Below are positions 12,114 through 19,275 of a stretch of DNA of 26,548 bases, in pieces. Every line of letters starts with the position of its first letter. Position 1 is the stretch's first letter. A program made the translations under genes and the position numbers. Origin of the DNA: a virus; IMG/VR virus record IMGVR_UViG_3300045049_000180, positions 1 through 26,548 of that record; one strand, 5' to 3'. The notes beneath the pieces were generated by a model, which worked only from the letters and a program-made list of their open reading frames with translations, was not told where the DNA came from and searched no databases.

Positions 12114-12328
12114 GTTGGTCGCGCCGCAGATCCTGGGAAGCACATGAGATCGCCCGAGAACATATAGCGTGGCTGAAAACACAGCCCGGATGGGATTGCG
12201 CTGCCGCTGCTGCAGCGATTTCGGCGCGGTACACAGTGCGCAACTGGCGCGAGGTGGAGATGCTCTACGCCGCCGCCTGGAACCGCCTGGATGACCAACT
12301 TCACGAAATGCTCGGGAGGGCCGCGTGA
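12110..12328 (+). CDS. Small hypothetical helix-turn-helix-like protein
   Basis: Encodes 72 residues from the ATG at 12110 (MSWSRRRSWEAHEIAREHIA), chosen because it overlaps the previous stop by ATGA. It is helical throughout (WREVEMLYAAAWNRLDDQLH) and has a possible DNA-binding helix pair. It lies immediately before the replication protein gene, to which it is coupled (GTGA overlap). The function is unknown. Confidence 0.6.
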   Translation: MSWSRRRSWEAHEIAREHIAWLKTQPGWDCAAAAAAISARYTVRNWREVEMLYAAAWNRLDDQLHEMLGRAA

Positions 12329-13173
12329 GCGCGAAAGCCCGCCGGGTAGACCTTTTTCCCGATGAGTTTATAGCTGGAGTGGCTGGCAAGCTCACGCTTG
12401 AAGAGCTTGGGCTGTATTGGATGATCTGTCTCCAGATTTATAGCCACGGCGGCGCCATAGATGATGATCCGGCATGGCTGTCCAGACTCTTCAAATCGGC
12501 CCATCCGCGCACCGTGAGAGCTGTTCTCAACAGCCTTCAAAGTAGCGGCAAAGTGGTCTCAAACGGTGCTGAACTTACCGTAATGAGGTGTGTCAAAGAG
12601 CTTTCAAAGGCATCTGAACGCATATCGAAGAACCAGTCAAACGGCTATCAAGGCGGAAGACCATCAAACAAAAACAATGAATTAGAAAAAGCGAATGGTT
12701 TTGAAAAACAAAACCCTACGCGCGTTGCAACCACCAACCACCAACCACCAACCACCAACCATAGTAAAGATGCTAACGCATCTTGCTCAGACGCATTCGA
12801 AAGCTGGTATGCGGGATACCCGCAAAAGGTCGGGAAAGGACAGGCGAGAAAAGCCTTTCCCGCAGCGCTACGGCGAGCCGGCTCTCTCGACGTGCTGATT
12901 GCTGGCAGGGATCGTTACATCCGCACAAAACCGCCAACTCGTGATTGGTGCCACCCCGCCACTTGGCTCAACGGAGACCGGTGGCTTGACGAACCTCAAC
13001 TGGAGTTGACCAGCCATGGCCAAGCCGAGCAGACCGACGCCGGGAATACTCAAAGCATCTCTGATGAGCTACTTCGACGAGCGAGAGAGCGACAGGGAAA
13101 GGGCGGAGAACGTTTGGGAGGCGATCCTTCAGGAAATGCTGGTCCTCTACTATCCGCCGTTTCGGGCAGATGA
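12325..13173 (+). CDS. Phage replication initiation protein (O-like, DUF1376-type N-terminus)
   Basis: Encodes 282 residues from GTG at 12325 overlapping the previous stop. The N-terminal 90 residues (RRVDLFPDEFIAGVAGKLTL, then GLYWMICLQIYSHGG) match the DUF1376 winged-helix region of phage replication proteins. A low-complexity Asn/Thr/His/Pro linker follows (about 110-150). The C-terminal domain has FESWYAGYPQKVGKGQARKAF and CHPATWLNGDRWLDE, typical of O-type initiators. The last ~36 codons, which overlap the next gene, have AT-rich third positions and look like an unselected tail. The linker DNA may contain the origin. Confidence 0.82.
   Translation: MSAKARRVDLFPDEFIAGVAGKLTLEELGLYWMICLQIYSHGGAIDDDPAWLSRLFKSAHPRTVRAVLNSLQSSGKVVSNGAELTVMRCVKELSKASERISKNQSNGYQGGRPSNKNNELEKANGFEKQNPTRVATTNHQPPTTNHSKDANASCSDAFESWYAGYPQKVGKGQARKAFPAALRRAGSLDVLIAGRDRYIRTKPPTRDWCHPATWLNGDRWLDEPQLELTSHGQAEQTDAGNTQSISDELLRRARERQGKGGERLGGDPSGNAGPLLSAVSGR
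12645..12760 (+). repeat. AT-rich block and 7-base tandem repeat inside the replication gene: candidate origin
   Basis: Within the linker-coding region an A-rich stretch (about 12645-12720) is followed by 4.7 tandem copies of AACCACC (12729-12760). Lambda-type phages place iterons and an AT-rich unwinding region inside the initiator gene, so this may be the phage origin. The 7-base unit is not a multiple of three, so unit gain or loss would shift the frame of the initiator. No dyad typical of lambda iterons is seen. Confidence 0.45.
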
Positions 13174-13693
13174 CGATGTTGAGCTGGCGGATCAAGCTGT
13201 AATGGCGTTGCGGGCCTATGTCGAAGACCTTTCGGAATTCGTCAAGCCCGTTCTTGTGGATGCATGGCGAGAGATCAGGCGAGTTCACAAAACGGAGCGC
13301 TGGCCTACAATTCAGGTTCTCCGACACGCCTGCAAGGAGAATGTGGCTGGACCTGCATCGAATGGTGCGCCTATAGGTATTCGTCGGCAGCGTGAAGAGC
13401 ATTTTCACCGCACTGGACACTGGATGGATTCGTGGGGTGATCGTCCCGCATCGCGGATTGATCAACATGCTCTGCATGAGCGTGTCATGGCCAGTCTGCG
13501 CCAAGGTTTGAGCGATGAAGAGATTGCGCGTCGTGAGGACGTGCAACGCCGCCTCGCAAACGGAGAGTCGGTCGTGACGCTTTTCCCGCAAGATGATGCT
13601 AACGAAATGCCACTGCTTCCGGGAGAGCGCGGCGGCAAGAATCGGGAAAGCGTTCGTGCTGCCAGCATCCGCCGAGCGGAGGACGCAGCATGA
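13016..13693 (+). CDS. Phage replication-associated protein, function unknown
   Basis: Encodes 225 residues from ATG 13016 (MAKPSRPTPGILKASLMSYF); an internal ATG at 13064 is the alternative. It overlaps the previous gene by 158 bases in another frame. In the overlap this frame has the more GC-rich third positions, so it is the selected one. Helical regions (DREREENV-like and VKPVLVDAWREIRRVHK) are followed by a charged linker and a C-terminal helix with SDEEIARREDVQRRLANGES. The position after the initiator is that of lambda P (helicase loader), but no motif proves that role. Confidence 0.65.
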   Translation: MAKPSRPTPGILKASLMSYFDERESDRERAENVWEAILQEMLVLYYPPFRADDDVELADQAVMALRAYVEDLSEFVKPVLVDAWREIRRVHKTERWPTIQVLRHACKENVAGPASNGAPIGIRRQREEHFHRTGHWMDSWGDRPASRIDQHALHERVMASLRQGLSDEEIARREDVQRRLANGESVVTLFPQDDANEMPLLPGERGGKNRESVRAASIRRAEDAA

Positions 13694-13908
13694 GCCGCAA
13701 GGACTTTCTGAACAGCCTGAGCTGCACGCCGCTTCCGCACCTTATGCCGGCGCACCGCACCTGCCAGTGGATCGACGGACACGGCAAGCACAAGGTCTTC
13801 TCCTGCAAACAGGAGACTATCCCCGGTTCAAGCTACTGCGCTGATCATCATGCTGTGGTCTTCGAGAAGTATGTCCCCGATCTTGAGAAAATGAGGAGGG
13901 TGGGATGA
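13690..13908 (+). CDS. Small protein with GcrA C-terminal-like metal-binding motif
   Basis: Encodes 72 residues. The segment TCQWIDGHGKHKVFSCKQET followed by IPGSSYCADHHAVVFE has the C-x-W...C-x6-GSSYC-x2-HH spacing typical of the C-terminal part of GcrA, the alphaproteobacterial cell-cycle regulator (there CxWPxG...FCG...PGxPYCxxH). GcrA's C-terminal domain binds the primary sigma factor; its N-terminal DNA-binding helix-turn-helix is absent here. A sigma-factor-targeting phage protein is therefore conceivable, but a simple zinc-binding protein is the safer call. Starts with an ATGA overlap. Confidence 0.6.
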   Translation: MSRKDFLNSLSCTPLPHLMPAHRTCQWIDGHGKHKVFSCKQETIPGSSYCADHHAVVFEKYVPDLEKMRRVG

Positions 13909-14072
13909 ACTTGCGCCAGATATCTTTCTTCTGCATGGGATTTGGCATTGTCACGCTTTGGGTCTGCGCTGTGGCTCGCCGAGCCTATGACCGTGGCTAT
14001 CACGATGGGTCACATGAGACCATCTGCTATGTGGCCGCCAGAACTGGCGTTCACGTCGAGGGGTGCGAGTAA
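13905..14072 (+). CDS. 55-residue single-pass membrane or exported protein
   Basis: A short gene starting MNLRQISFFCMGFGIVTLWV. Residues 5-24 form a hydrophobic transmembrane or signal helix, followed by RRAYDRGYHDGSHETICYVA and GVHVEGCE, with two Cys that could pair outside the cytoplasm. It is linked to both neighbours (ATGA at the start, TAATG at the end). Phage proteins with 'Y..GY.dG...T' after one membrane helix are common but unassigned. Confidence 0.65.
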   Translation: MNLRQISFFCMGFGIVTLWVCAVARRAYDRGYHDGSHETICYVAARTGVHVEGCE

Positions 14073-14248
14073 TGACCGACCTCAACACTTTCCGCATCCG
14101 CACATGCCTAGCCGATGAGAAAAAGCCCGAAGAGTTCCGCCAGCTCCTTCTGGACAACGGAATAGACCCTCGCACCTGCAGCGGCAAGAAGGTGGGAAAT
14201 GAGTATGTCTATGAGGGGTTTCCGCCGCCGAAGGGGGATGGCAAATGA
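14072..14248 (+). CDS. Small hypothetical protein
   Basis: Encodes 58 residues from the ATG at 14072, which overlaps the previous stop by one base. It is polar (FRIRTCLADEKKPEEFRQLL, then NGIDPRTCSGKKVGNEYVYE) with two Cys. The function is unknown. Confidence 0.6.
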   Translation: MTDLNTFRIRTCLADEKKPEEFRQLLLDNGIDPRTCSGKKVGNEYVYEGFPPPKGDGK

Positions 14249-14466
14249 AGCTAGGCAGGATCATCGCCAATGCCCGCCATCGCCACGGATCGACCCTCCA
14301 GGACATCTCCGACGAAACCGGTGTGTGCAAGGTCAGCATCAGTCAAATCGAGCGCGATGAGGTCAAGGACCCTGGCTTTAGGACTGTGGTCAAGATCGCC
14401 CGAGCGCTGAACCTGTCACTGGATGAACTGGCTCAAGGCGGGCCGTCGAGCAAGGGGGAAAAGTGA
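14245..14466 (+). CDS. XRE-family helix-turn-helix regulator
   Basis: Encodes 73 residues; nearly the whole protein is an XRE helix-turn-helix domain (LGRIIANARHRHGSTLQDIS, DETGVCKVSISQIERDEVKD, VVKIARALNLSLDEL). It lies late in the rightward early operon and could be a third regulator in addition to CI and Cro. Starts with an ATGA overlap; ends with a TGATG overlap. Confidence 0.85.
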   Translation: MKLGRIIANARHRHGSTLQDISDETGVCKVSISQIERDEVKDPGFRTVVKIARALNLSLDELAQGGPSSKGEK

Positions 14467-14720
14467 TGGAAGCAGATGATAGCTGGGAGACTTTAGCAAA
14501 ATTTTTGATCGTGGCCGTTCTTCTCTTCGGCGTCGGCGCTTTCATGCGCGGATACGTTATTGAAGAGGAGAAACAGACCAAAATGCGGGAAAGCGTTTGC
14601 GAGAAGGCTGGCATGGAATTGGTCTACTCCTCGGTGTCGCATGGTAAATACAGCAAAACCTTCTACATGTGCCGCGACAAAGACGGCGTTATCCACGCTC
14701 TGCCTGAAGGGGAAAAATGA
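14466..14720 (+). CDS. Membrane-anchored small protein
   Basis: Encodes 84 residues from ATG 14466 (a GTG one codon upstream is the alternative). Residues about 12-30 (FLIVAVLLFGVGAFMRGYVI) form a transmembrane helix; the remaining soluble part carries two Cys (VCEKAGMELVYS, YMCRDKDG), which could form a disulfide outside the cytoplasm. No family is recognised. Confidence 0.65.
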   Translation: MEADDSWETLAKFLIVAVLLFGVGAFMRGYVIEEEKQTKMRESVCEKAGMELVYSSVSHGKYSKTFYMCRDKDGVIHALPEGEK

Positions 14721-15046
14721 TGAGTGAGATGGTTGAGCGGGTGGCTAGGGCTCTGGCCTGGGTCGAAGGAGGGGCCATCCTGTTTCGAAAAGACGGAGAG
14801 GCGATAACCTTAGCCAAGATGAAGGGCTTTCCTTCTGGATTCGTAGAGTCTTCTCAAGGGCTCATGGGATTTGTTGACGAGTGCTGGCCGAAATACCGAC
14901 ATGCCGCAGAGGCTGCGATTGGAGCTATGCGAGAACCGACCGATGAGATGCAGGAAGCCATGACCCCATATTTGGACTTTTCCGAAAACGTTCCAGCGTA
15001 TCCTCTGGAATGCTGGCGGGCGGCAATTGACGAGGCCCTGAAATGA
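14717..15046 (+). CDS. Hypothetical protein
   Basis: Encodes 109 residues beginning MMSEMVERVARALAWVEGGA and ending ECWRAAIDEALK. The ends resemble the many small phage proteins with a 'VARAL' start and a 'WRAMIDAAL' end, which are frequent and unassigned. Starts by ATGA overlap and ends coupled to the NusG-like gene. Confidence 0.7.
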   Translation: MMSEMVERVARALAWVEGGAILFRKDGEAITLAKMKGFPSGFVESSQGLMGFVDECWPKYRHAAEAAIGAMREPTDEMQEAMTPYLDFSENVPAYPLECWRAAIDEALK

Positions 15047-15705
15047 GCCAATGGTATGCGATTCGCACGGAGCCGAACCGAGAGAACCGCGTCGAATGGG
15101 TCATGCGCGAGCGCTTCGGCCTTACGGTCTATATCCCCCGCATCACCGAGCTTGTCACCGTGGAAATGGGACAATGGCAGCGAGAGAAGTTTGACCTCGG
15201 CGAGGACGATAAGCTCCCCCTGACAGATGTGCAGACTTTCCGGGGCTCCATCGTCCCTGGGTTTCTGTTCATCCAAGCCGACATGACCGACGCCCTTGCA
15301 AACGGCATCGCCAATTCGCCCTACGTCATCCGCCTCATGCCCAATAACTTCCGGCCCCTGCCAATCGAGCCCGAGAGCATTGATTTCATGAAAGCCGAGT
15401 GCGAGCGCTTGGTCAGGCAGACAGGAGACACGCCGGATCTGGATTGGATGCTGGGTAAGACCTTCAAGGTCGAAAAGGGAAAATGGGCGGATCGCGCCGG
15501 CTTCTGCATCGCTTTTGATCGCAAGGGGCAGCCGGTCATTGAGATAGAGGTGTTCAAGGCGCGGTATCTGCCTGTCGGCATCCCGCTTGATGAGATAGAC
15601 CTCAATCCGATCGATGACACCACAACACAAGATGTCGTTGCAGCATTCACGTCATTACGCTATAAGAAGATGATCAAAACCCGGAAAAGGGGCGCGGCGG
15701 CGTGA
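15043..15705 (+). CDS. Phage NusG-family transcription factor
   Basis: Encodes 220 residues. Residues 3-100 match the NusG N-terminal domain: QWYAIRTEPNRENRVEWVMR (3-22), then VYIPRITE, and RGSIVPGFLFIQADM with the conserved PG near residue 72. The C-terminal part (about 138-185) is KOW-like (LGKTFKVEKGKWADRAGFCI, then VFKARYLPVGIPLDEI). NusG paralogues such as RfaH and LoaP bind RNA polymerase and reduce pausing or termination. Last gene of the early operon, next to the late genes; a role as late antiterminator is inferred. Confidence 0.85.
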   Translation: MSQWYAIRTEPNRENRVEWVMRERFGLTVYIPRITELVTVEMGQWQREKFDLGEDDKLPLTDVQTFRGSIVPGFLFIQADMTDALANGIANSPYVIRLMPNNFRPLPIEPESIDFMKAECERLVRQTGDTPDLDWMLGKTFKVEKGKWADRAGFCIAFDRKGQPVIEIEVFKARYLPVGIPLDEIDLNPIDDTTTQDVVAAFTSLRYKKMIKTRKRGAAA

Positions 15706-15805
15706 TTTTTCACACCTAGGTCGCACCAAGGGATTATTCCGCCCTAAATTTCGGCTTTCCCCATATATTTCATCACTGCCCGCCCATCGCGGGAAAGGAG
15801 CAACC
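15706..15805 (+). promoter_or_regulatory. Early-late junction: intergenic region with hairpin
   Basis: About 100 bases between the NusG-like gene and the first late gene. A short hairpin (CCCGC 15779-15783 with GCGGG 15789-15793) directly precedes the AAAGGAG site of the next gene. A TATATT occurs near 15761 but no acceptable -35 lies before it, so I cannot assign a late promoter. The stretch may be where a modified polymerase reads through. Confidence 0.35.
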
Positions 15806-15991
15806 ATGTCCAGCGTATTCGGTAAAGGCATGAAGAACGGCCCCATGGCCAGCGACAAGGGCACCAGCATCGCCAGCAACGACGCCATCGGCTCGGGCTC
15901 TCGTCCGGGTTCGAGCAAGATCATGATCGAGACCAGCCAGCCCTCCGACCCGCTCACCATGGGCCGCTCGGTTCCCGGCGCGCTGAAGTAA
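15806..15991 (+). CDS. Small Gly/Ser-rich phage protein
   Basis: Encodes 61 residues (MSSVFGKGMKNGPMASDKGT at the start, GRSVPGALK at the end). It is rich in Gly, Ser and Pro, without a hydrophobic segment, and probably disordered. A strong AAAGGAG site 7 bases upstream indicates strong translation. First gene of the late block, before the terminase genes; unknown function. Confidence 0.7.
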   Translation: MSSVFGKGMKNGPMASDKGTSIASNDAIGSGSRPGSSKIMIETSQPSDPLTMGRSVPGALK

Positions 15992-16004
15992 GGCATGACG
16001 TCTG

Positions 16005-16313
16005 ATGGCCGCGACAAAACGCAATGCCATGCTTCACGAAGAGGCGCGGCAAAAAATCAGGACCACCCAGCTCATAAACCGCTTGCAAGATCATGCACTT
16101 GGCTCGGTGGAAATGACGGCCACTCAGGTTCAGGCAACTCGCATCCTGTTGGGCAAGTGTTTGCCCGATATGACGGAAGCGAAAGTTACTGTGCATAGCG
16201 GTGACGCGAGACAGATGAGTGATGCCGAACTTCTCGACGTTATCGCCGGCCGCAGCGGCGCAAGAGCTTCTAGCGAGGCGTCAAGCGAAGACGGGGCTGA
16301 CACCCTACATTGA
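16005..16313 (+). CDS. terS: Small terminase subunit (TerS)
   Basis: Encodes 102 residues. A helical DNA-binding core (LINRLQDHALGSVEMTATQV, then ATRILLGKCLPDMTEAKVTV) and an acidic Ser-rich tail match the usual layout of TerS proteins of P22-like phages of Alphaproteobacteria. TerS recognises the packaging site and recruits the large subunit. It overlaps the large terminase gene by about 90 bases. The start ATG 16005 follows the preceding stop by 13 bases. Confidence 0.75.
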   Translation: MAATKRNAMLHEEARQKIRTTQLINRLQDHALGSVEMTATQVQATRILLGKCLPDMTEAKVTVHSGDARQMSDAELLDVIAGRSGARASSEASSEDGADTLH

Positions 16314-17676
16314 TTATCTGAACTTTGCGGGCATAGTCCCGCAAGCTCACCACCTCCTGCTGATCTCTGCCCTTGAAGATGTGGAGCGCGGAGAGTGCAA
16401 GAAGCTCATGGTGTGTATGCCGCCTGGATCGGCCAAGAGCAAATACACCAGCGAGCTTTTCCCGCCCTGGTACCTCGGGCGAAACCCCGCGCATTCGATT
16501 ATCGCCGCAAGCCACACACAAGAGCTTGCCGAGCGTTTCGGGCGCAGGGTCAGGAATATCTATTCATCTCCCGACCATCGCAATGTGTTCGGCGTCGGCG
16601 CCTCGGAAGACAGCCACGCTGCGCACCGATGGGACACTGAGAAGGGCGGGGAATATTATGCCGCTGGCGTCGGCGGGGCCATCACTGGTCGTAGGGCGCA
16701 CCTAGGCATCATTGACGATCCAGTGAAGTCCCGAGAAGACGCTGACAGCGAGCGCGCCCGTGACAGAGCGTGGGAATGGTACGTTAACGACTTAGTGACG
16801 CGCCTCCTGCCTGGCGCCGCGCAAATCGTCATTATGACGCGTTGGCATGAAGATGACCTCGGAGGCCGTATCCTGGCCAGAGAGGGCCATGAGTGGCGGC
16901 TGATAGAGTTGGCCATGGAAGCCCTGCCCAACGATCCTCTTGGGCGCGCTGTCGGCGAAAGGCTATGGCCCAATTGGTTCACAGAGGAAATGGTAGCCAC
17001 CGCGAAGAAAGACACCCGCGCCTGGAATGCGCTCTATCAGCAGCAGCCGGCCAGCGAGATGGGCGACTATTTCAAGGCCGAATGGTTCGGTGAATACGAC
17101 CAACGCCCTGCCGAGCTAAGGATCTACGGAGCCAGCGATTACGCGGTTACCGAGGGCGGCGGAGACTATACAGAGCACGGAATTATCGGCGTCGATCATT
17201 GGGACAATATCTACATCCTCGATTGGTGGCGCGGTCAGACATCCTCGGATGTGTGGATTGACAAGAAATGTGACCTGATCCTGCGCCACAAGCCGGCCTG
17301 TTGGTTTGGCGAGGCGGGGCCGATCAGGCGGGCTATCGAGCCCTACATGCTGAAGAGGATGCAGGAGCGCGGCGCCTATTGCCGTGTCGAATGGCTTCCA
17401 AGCGTGAATGACAAGGAAACCCGCTGCCTCCCGTTCCAAGCCCTGTCGAGCATGGGCAAGGTGTGGTTTCCGAAACAGGCCATCTGGAAGGCCGATCTGA
17501 TGGGGCAGCTTCTACGCTTCCCCGCTGGACGCTTCGATGACGGTGTTGACGTTTGCTCCCTGTTCGGGCGTGGTCTTGAGTATGTGAAGGCGCCGCGTCG
17601 GCCTCGGGAGACAGAACGTAAGCCGGTTTCACGCTCTGGCGGTTCAGGCGGTTCAGGCGGCTGGCTAAGCGCATAG
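16222..17676 (+). CDS. terL: Large terminase subunit (TerL)
   Basis: Encodes 484 residues from ATG 16222 (a GTG precedes it at 16219). The ATPase motor has a Walker A-like MPPGSAKSK (66-74), Walker B LGIIDD (161-166) and the coupling motif TRWHEDDL (206-213). The nuclease half starts with ASDYAV (304-309) with its conserved Asp, followed by GEAGPI (363-368) and FDDGVDV near the end. The C-terminus ends in a Gly/Ser tail. This is the headful-type packaging motor expected for a P22-like head. High confidence. Confidence 0.97.
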   Translation: MPNFSTLSPAAAAQELLARRQAKTGLTPYIDYLNFAGIVPQAHHLLLISALEDVERGECKKLMVCMPPGSAKSKYTSELFPPWYLGRNPAHSIIAASHTQELAERFGRRVRNIYSSPDHRNVFGVGASEDSHAAHRWDTEKGGEYYAAGVGGAITGRRAHLGIIDDPVKSREDADSERARDRAWEWYVNDLVTRLLPGAAQIVIMTRWHEDDLGGRILAREGHEWRLIELAMEALPNDPLGRAVGERLWPNWFTEEMVATAKKDTRAWNALYQQQPASEMGDYFKAEWFGEYDQRPAELRIYGASDYAVTEGGGDYTEHGIIGVDHWDNIYILDWWRGQTSSDVWIDKKCDLILRHKPACWFGEAGPIRRAIEPYMLKRMQERGAYCRVEWLPSVNDKETRCLPFQALSSMGKVWFPKQAIWKADLMGQLLRFPAGRFDDGVDVCSLFGRGLEYVKAPRRPRETERKPVSRSGGSGGSGGWLSA

Positions 17677-17906
17677 GATATTCTGGGGCTGCGACTCTGC
17701 CAGGAACCCGCTCATTCCTGGGCTTACCCGCCATCGCTTCCCTGTGAGCGCCCAGGTCGTTTGTCATTCGGGCACAGCTTGCGCAAACCGGTGCAGCTTA
17801 ATGGATGGCCGGAAATGGTGGGGTGAGCGGTTAGTAAACCTCTAGTTGCTGTTTTTCCGGCGATCCTTCTCATTTTCTCAAAACTTTCTCAACCGATAGG
17901 TGATGA
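17677..17906 (+). other. Gene-free stretch after terminase
   Basis: No gene is seen. It contains a 7-bp inverted repeat (17717-17723 with 17750-17756, 26-base loop) and three copies of TTCTCA (17867, 17875, 17886) shortly before the small gene at 17907. The last may be a binding site or part of a late promoter; no standard promoter boxes are evident. Confidence 0.4.
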
Positions 17907-18017
17907 ATGATCGCCCAGCGCGGCCTTGTCCTGATGGAAAGATTCCACGCCCGCCTGCTTTCGACGGTGAGCCAGAACGCGATCATCGTCTATCTGCGGG
18001 GCGGCGCTACCATCTGA
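17907..18017 (+). CDS. 36-residue hypothetical protein
   Basis: A short gene encoding MIAQRGLVLMERFHARLLST followed by VSQNAIIVYLRGGATI. AGGTG lies 6 bases upstream, and the stop overlaps the next ATG by one base (TGATG at 18015-18019), as with the neighbouring genes. The reading frame in this stretch of the longer open frame from 17900 looks less like protein. The function is unknown. Confidence 0.55.
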   Translation: MIAQRGLVLMERFHARLLSTVSQNAIIVYLRGGATI

Positions 18018-18403
18018 TGAGTCTTTACACGCTCATCAACGCGAGCAACACCATCGGGGCTCTGCCGCCGACACCGATCATCCGACCGGTGCGGCCCGAT
18101 CAACAGCAGAGCTTGGCGCTTCTGTCTGGGAATCTGCTCGACCCGACGCTCCCGATCACGCCGCCGTCCTCGCAGTCGTTCCAGCTTACGGTGGCGGGCA
18201 CCGGAGCGGTATCGGCATCGGCTCAGATGTACGGGTCAAACGATGGGAAGAATTGGGCAACGATCGGCTCCCCGATCACGGCCAACGGCACCACCACGGC
18301 AACTGTTGTCGGGCTTGGGTCCGTGCCGTTCGCATTCTTCGGCGCTTTGCTGACTGCGATCACCGGGACCAACGCGCTGGCCACAGTGACGATGAGCTGC
18401 TGA
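18017..18403 (+). CDS. Putative head decoration or structural protein, copy 1
   Basis: Encodes 128 residues from ATG 18017 (MSLYTLINASNTIG). The C-terminal half (SQSFQLTVAGTGAVSASAQM, then GSNDGKNWATIGSP, then FGALLTAITGTNALATVTM) is clearly related to the gene at 19208-19597, so the two are paralogues about 1.2 kb apart. Strand-rich and Thr/Ser/Ala-rich, with the 'GSNDG..W' motif of small phage structural proteins. Probably a virion surface or decoration protein. Confidence 0.7.
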   Translation: MSLYTLINASNTIGALPPTPIIRPVRPDQQQSLALLSGNLLDPTLPITPPSSQSFQLTVAGTGAVSASAQMYGSNDGKNWATIGSPITANGTTTATVVGLGSVPFAFFGALLTAITGTNALATVTMSC

Positions 18404-18489
18404 TGTGGTTCTCAATCATCATCGTCCCTCTGTTCCTCGCCTTCGCGTGGTGGGTTGAGGGCGGGTATTGCTGGCGGCATCGCGCATGA
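18403..18489 (+). CDS. 28-residue single-pass membrane protein
   Basis: A short gene encoding MWFSIIIVPLFLAFAWWVEG followed by GYCWRHRA. Residues 2-18 are hydrophobic and form one membrane helix. The ATG overlaps the previous stop by one base (TGATG), and the stop overlaps the next ATG (ATGA), so it is part of a coupled chain. The function is unknown. Confidence 0.55.
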   Translation: MWFSIIIVPLFLAFAWWVEGGYCWRHRA

Positions 18490-18677
18490 CCGATACCTAC
18501 GGCTGGATTCTCAAAGCCATTGAGAAAGAGGCGATGGATCGTGCTCATCGCCAAGTCAGAGAGCTTCACATGTTTCAGCCGCGCATCTTCGGCCTGAACC
18601 CAAAACAGATTATGGCACTCATGAAGTTCTACACCGAGCACACCGGCAAAGATCCCATGGAGTTGCCCGAGGAATGA
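18486..18677 (+). CDS. Small hypothetical protein
   Basis: Encodes 63 residues from ATG 18486 (MTDTYGWILKAIEKEAMDRA), overlapping the previous stop. Helical, with a C-terminal NPKQIMALMKFYTEHTGKDP. No family is recognised. It sits in the chain of small genes between terminase and portal. Confidence 0.6.
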   Translation: MTDTYGWILKAIEKEAMDRAHRQVRELHMFQPRIFGLNPKQIMALMKFYTEHTGKDPMELPEE

Positions 18678-18994
18678 CCACCCGTCGCGGCTTCATCGGA
18701 GGCATGGCAGCGCTGTTCTGCGCGCCGGCCATCGTGCGGGCGGGGAGCCTGATGCCGGTGAGGGCGCTGCCTGCCGAAGACTTCTTTGACAGTGTTGTCG
18801 CGCCGTCAGTCGTCGAGTTGGTTGAGGGCGTTCAAAGCGGGATTCTGATGACTCCTGCTTTTATTACTATAGAGACGCTTCGGATCTTGCATAACAACCT
18901 GATTTTAGCCAAGTGCCATGATACTCTGAAAAGAGAGGGATTTTCTCTCCATATCCGCCATCCCGAGACCTTTCAGGTCCGACGCGACGCCTAA
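18674..18994 (+). CDS. Tat-signal protein with a coat-protein-like N-terminal segment
   Basis: Encodes 106 residues. It begins with a twin-arginine signal (TTRRGFIGGMAALFCAPAIV, RR at 4-5) and a possible cleavage region near AGSLMP. Residues 59-76 (MTPAFITIETLRILHNNL) match residues 7-24 of the coat protein at 24318 (LTPSIITKETLVILQNNL) in 12 of 18 positions, and the following stretch runs in parallel, ending near ETFQV. So the C-terminal half resembles the first ~50 residues of the coat. This part uses AT-richer codons than its neighbours. A Tat-exported phage protein carrying a coat fragment is unusual; its role is unknown. Confidence 0.65.
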   Translation: MTTRRGFIGGMAALFCAPAIVRAGSLMPVRALPAEDFFDSVVAPSVVELVEGVQSGILMTPAFITIETLRILHNNLILAKCHDTLKREGFSLHIRHPETFQVRRDA

Positions 18995-19275
18995 TGACCG
19001 CCTTCCAATACCAGACGCTCACCCAATGGAGCGTCATCCACAACTGCAACACCACCCGCGTCTCCATGGTCGATGAACACGGCCAAGAATATTTCACCAT
19101 AATCCGCAATTTCGGCGGCAAGGCATACCGGAAGGCGAAAGAGGAAGCTCTTGACGCGCTGGAGGACGCCATTCGCGCCGAGCTTCCACCCGGAGAGGTT
19201 CAACTCAATGAGCGTCTACACCCTCTGCCAAGGCGTGACGGCAAACCAGACGATCACGAACGTTCCCTCGATTGA
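18994..19275 (+). CDS. Hypothetical protein
   Basis: Encodes 93 residues (MTAFQYQTLTQWSVIHNCNT at the start), with strand-rich first half (EYFTIIRNFGGKAYRKAKEE) and helices after. The ATG overlaps the preceding stop (TAATG). Its last 68 bases overlap the start of the second decoration-like gene in a different frame. No family is recognised. Confidence 0.6.
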   Translation: MTAFQYQTLTQWSVIHNCNTTRVSMVDEHGQEYFTIIRNFGGKAYRKAKEEALDALEDAIRAELPPGEVQLNERLHPLPRRDGKPDDHERSLD

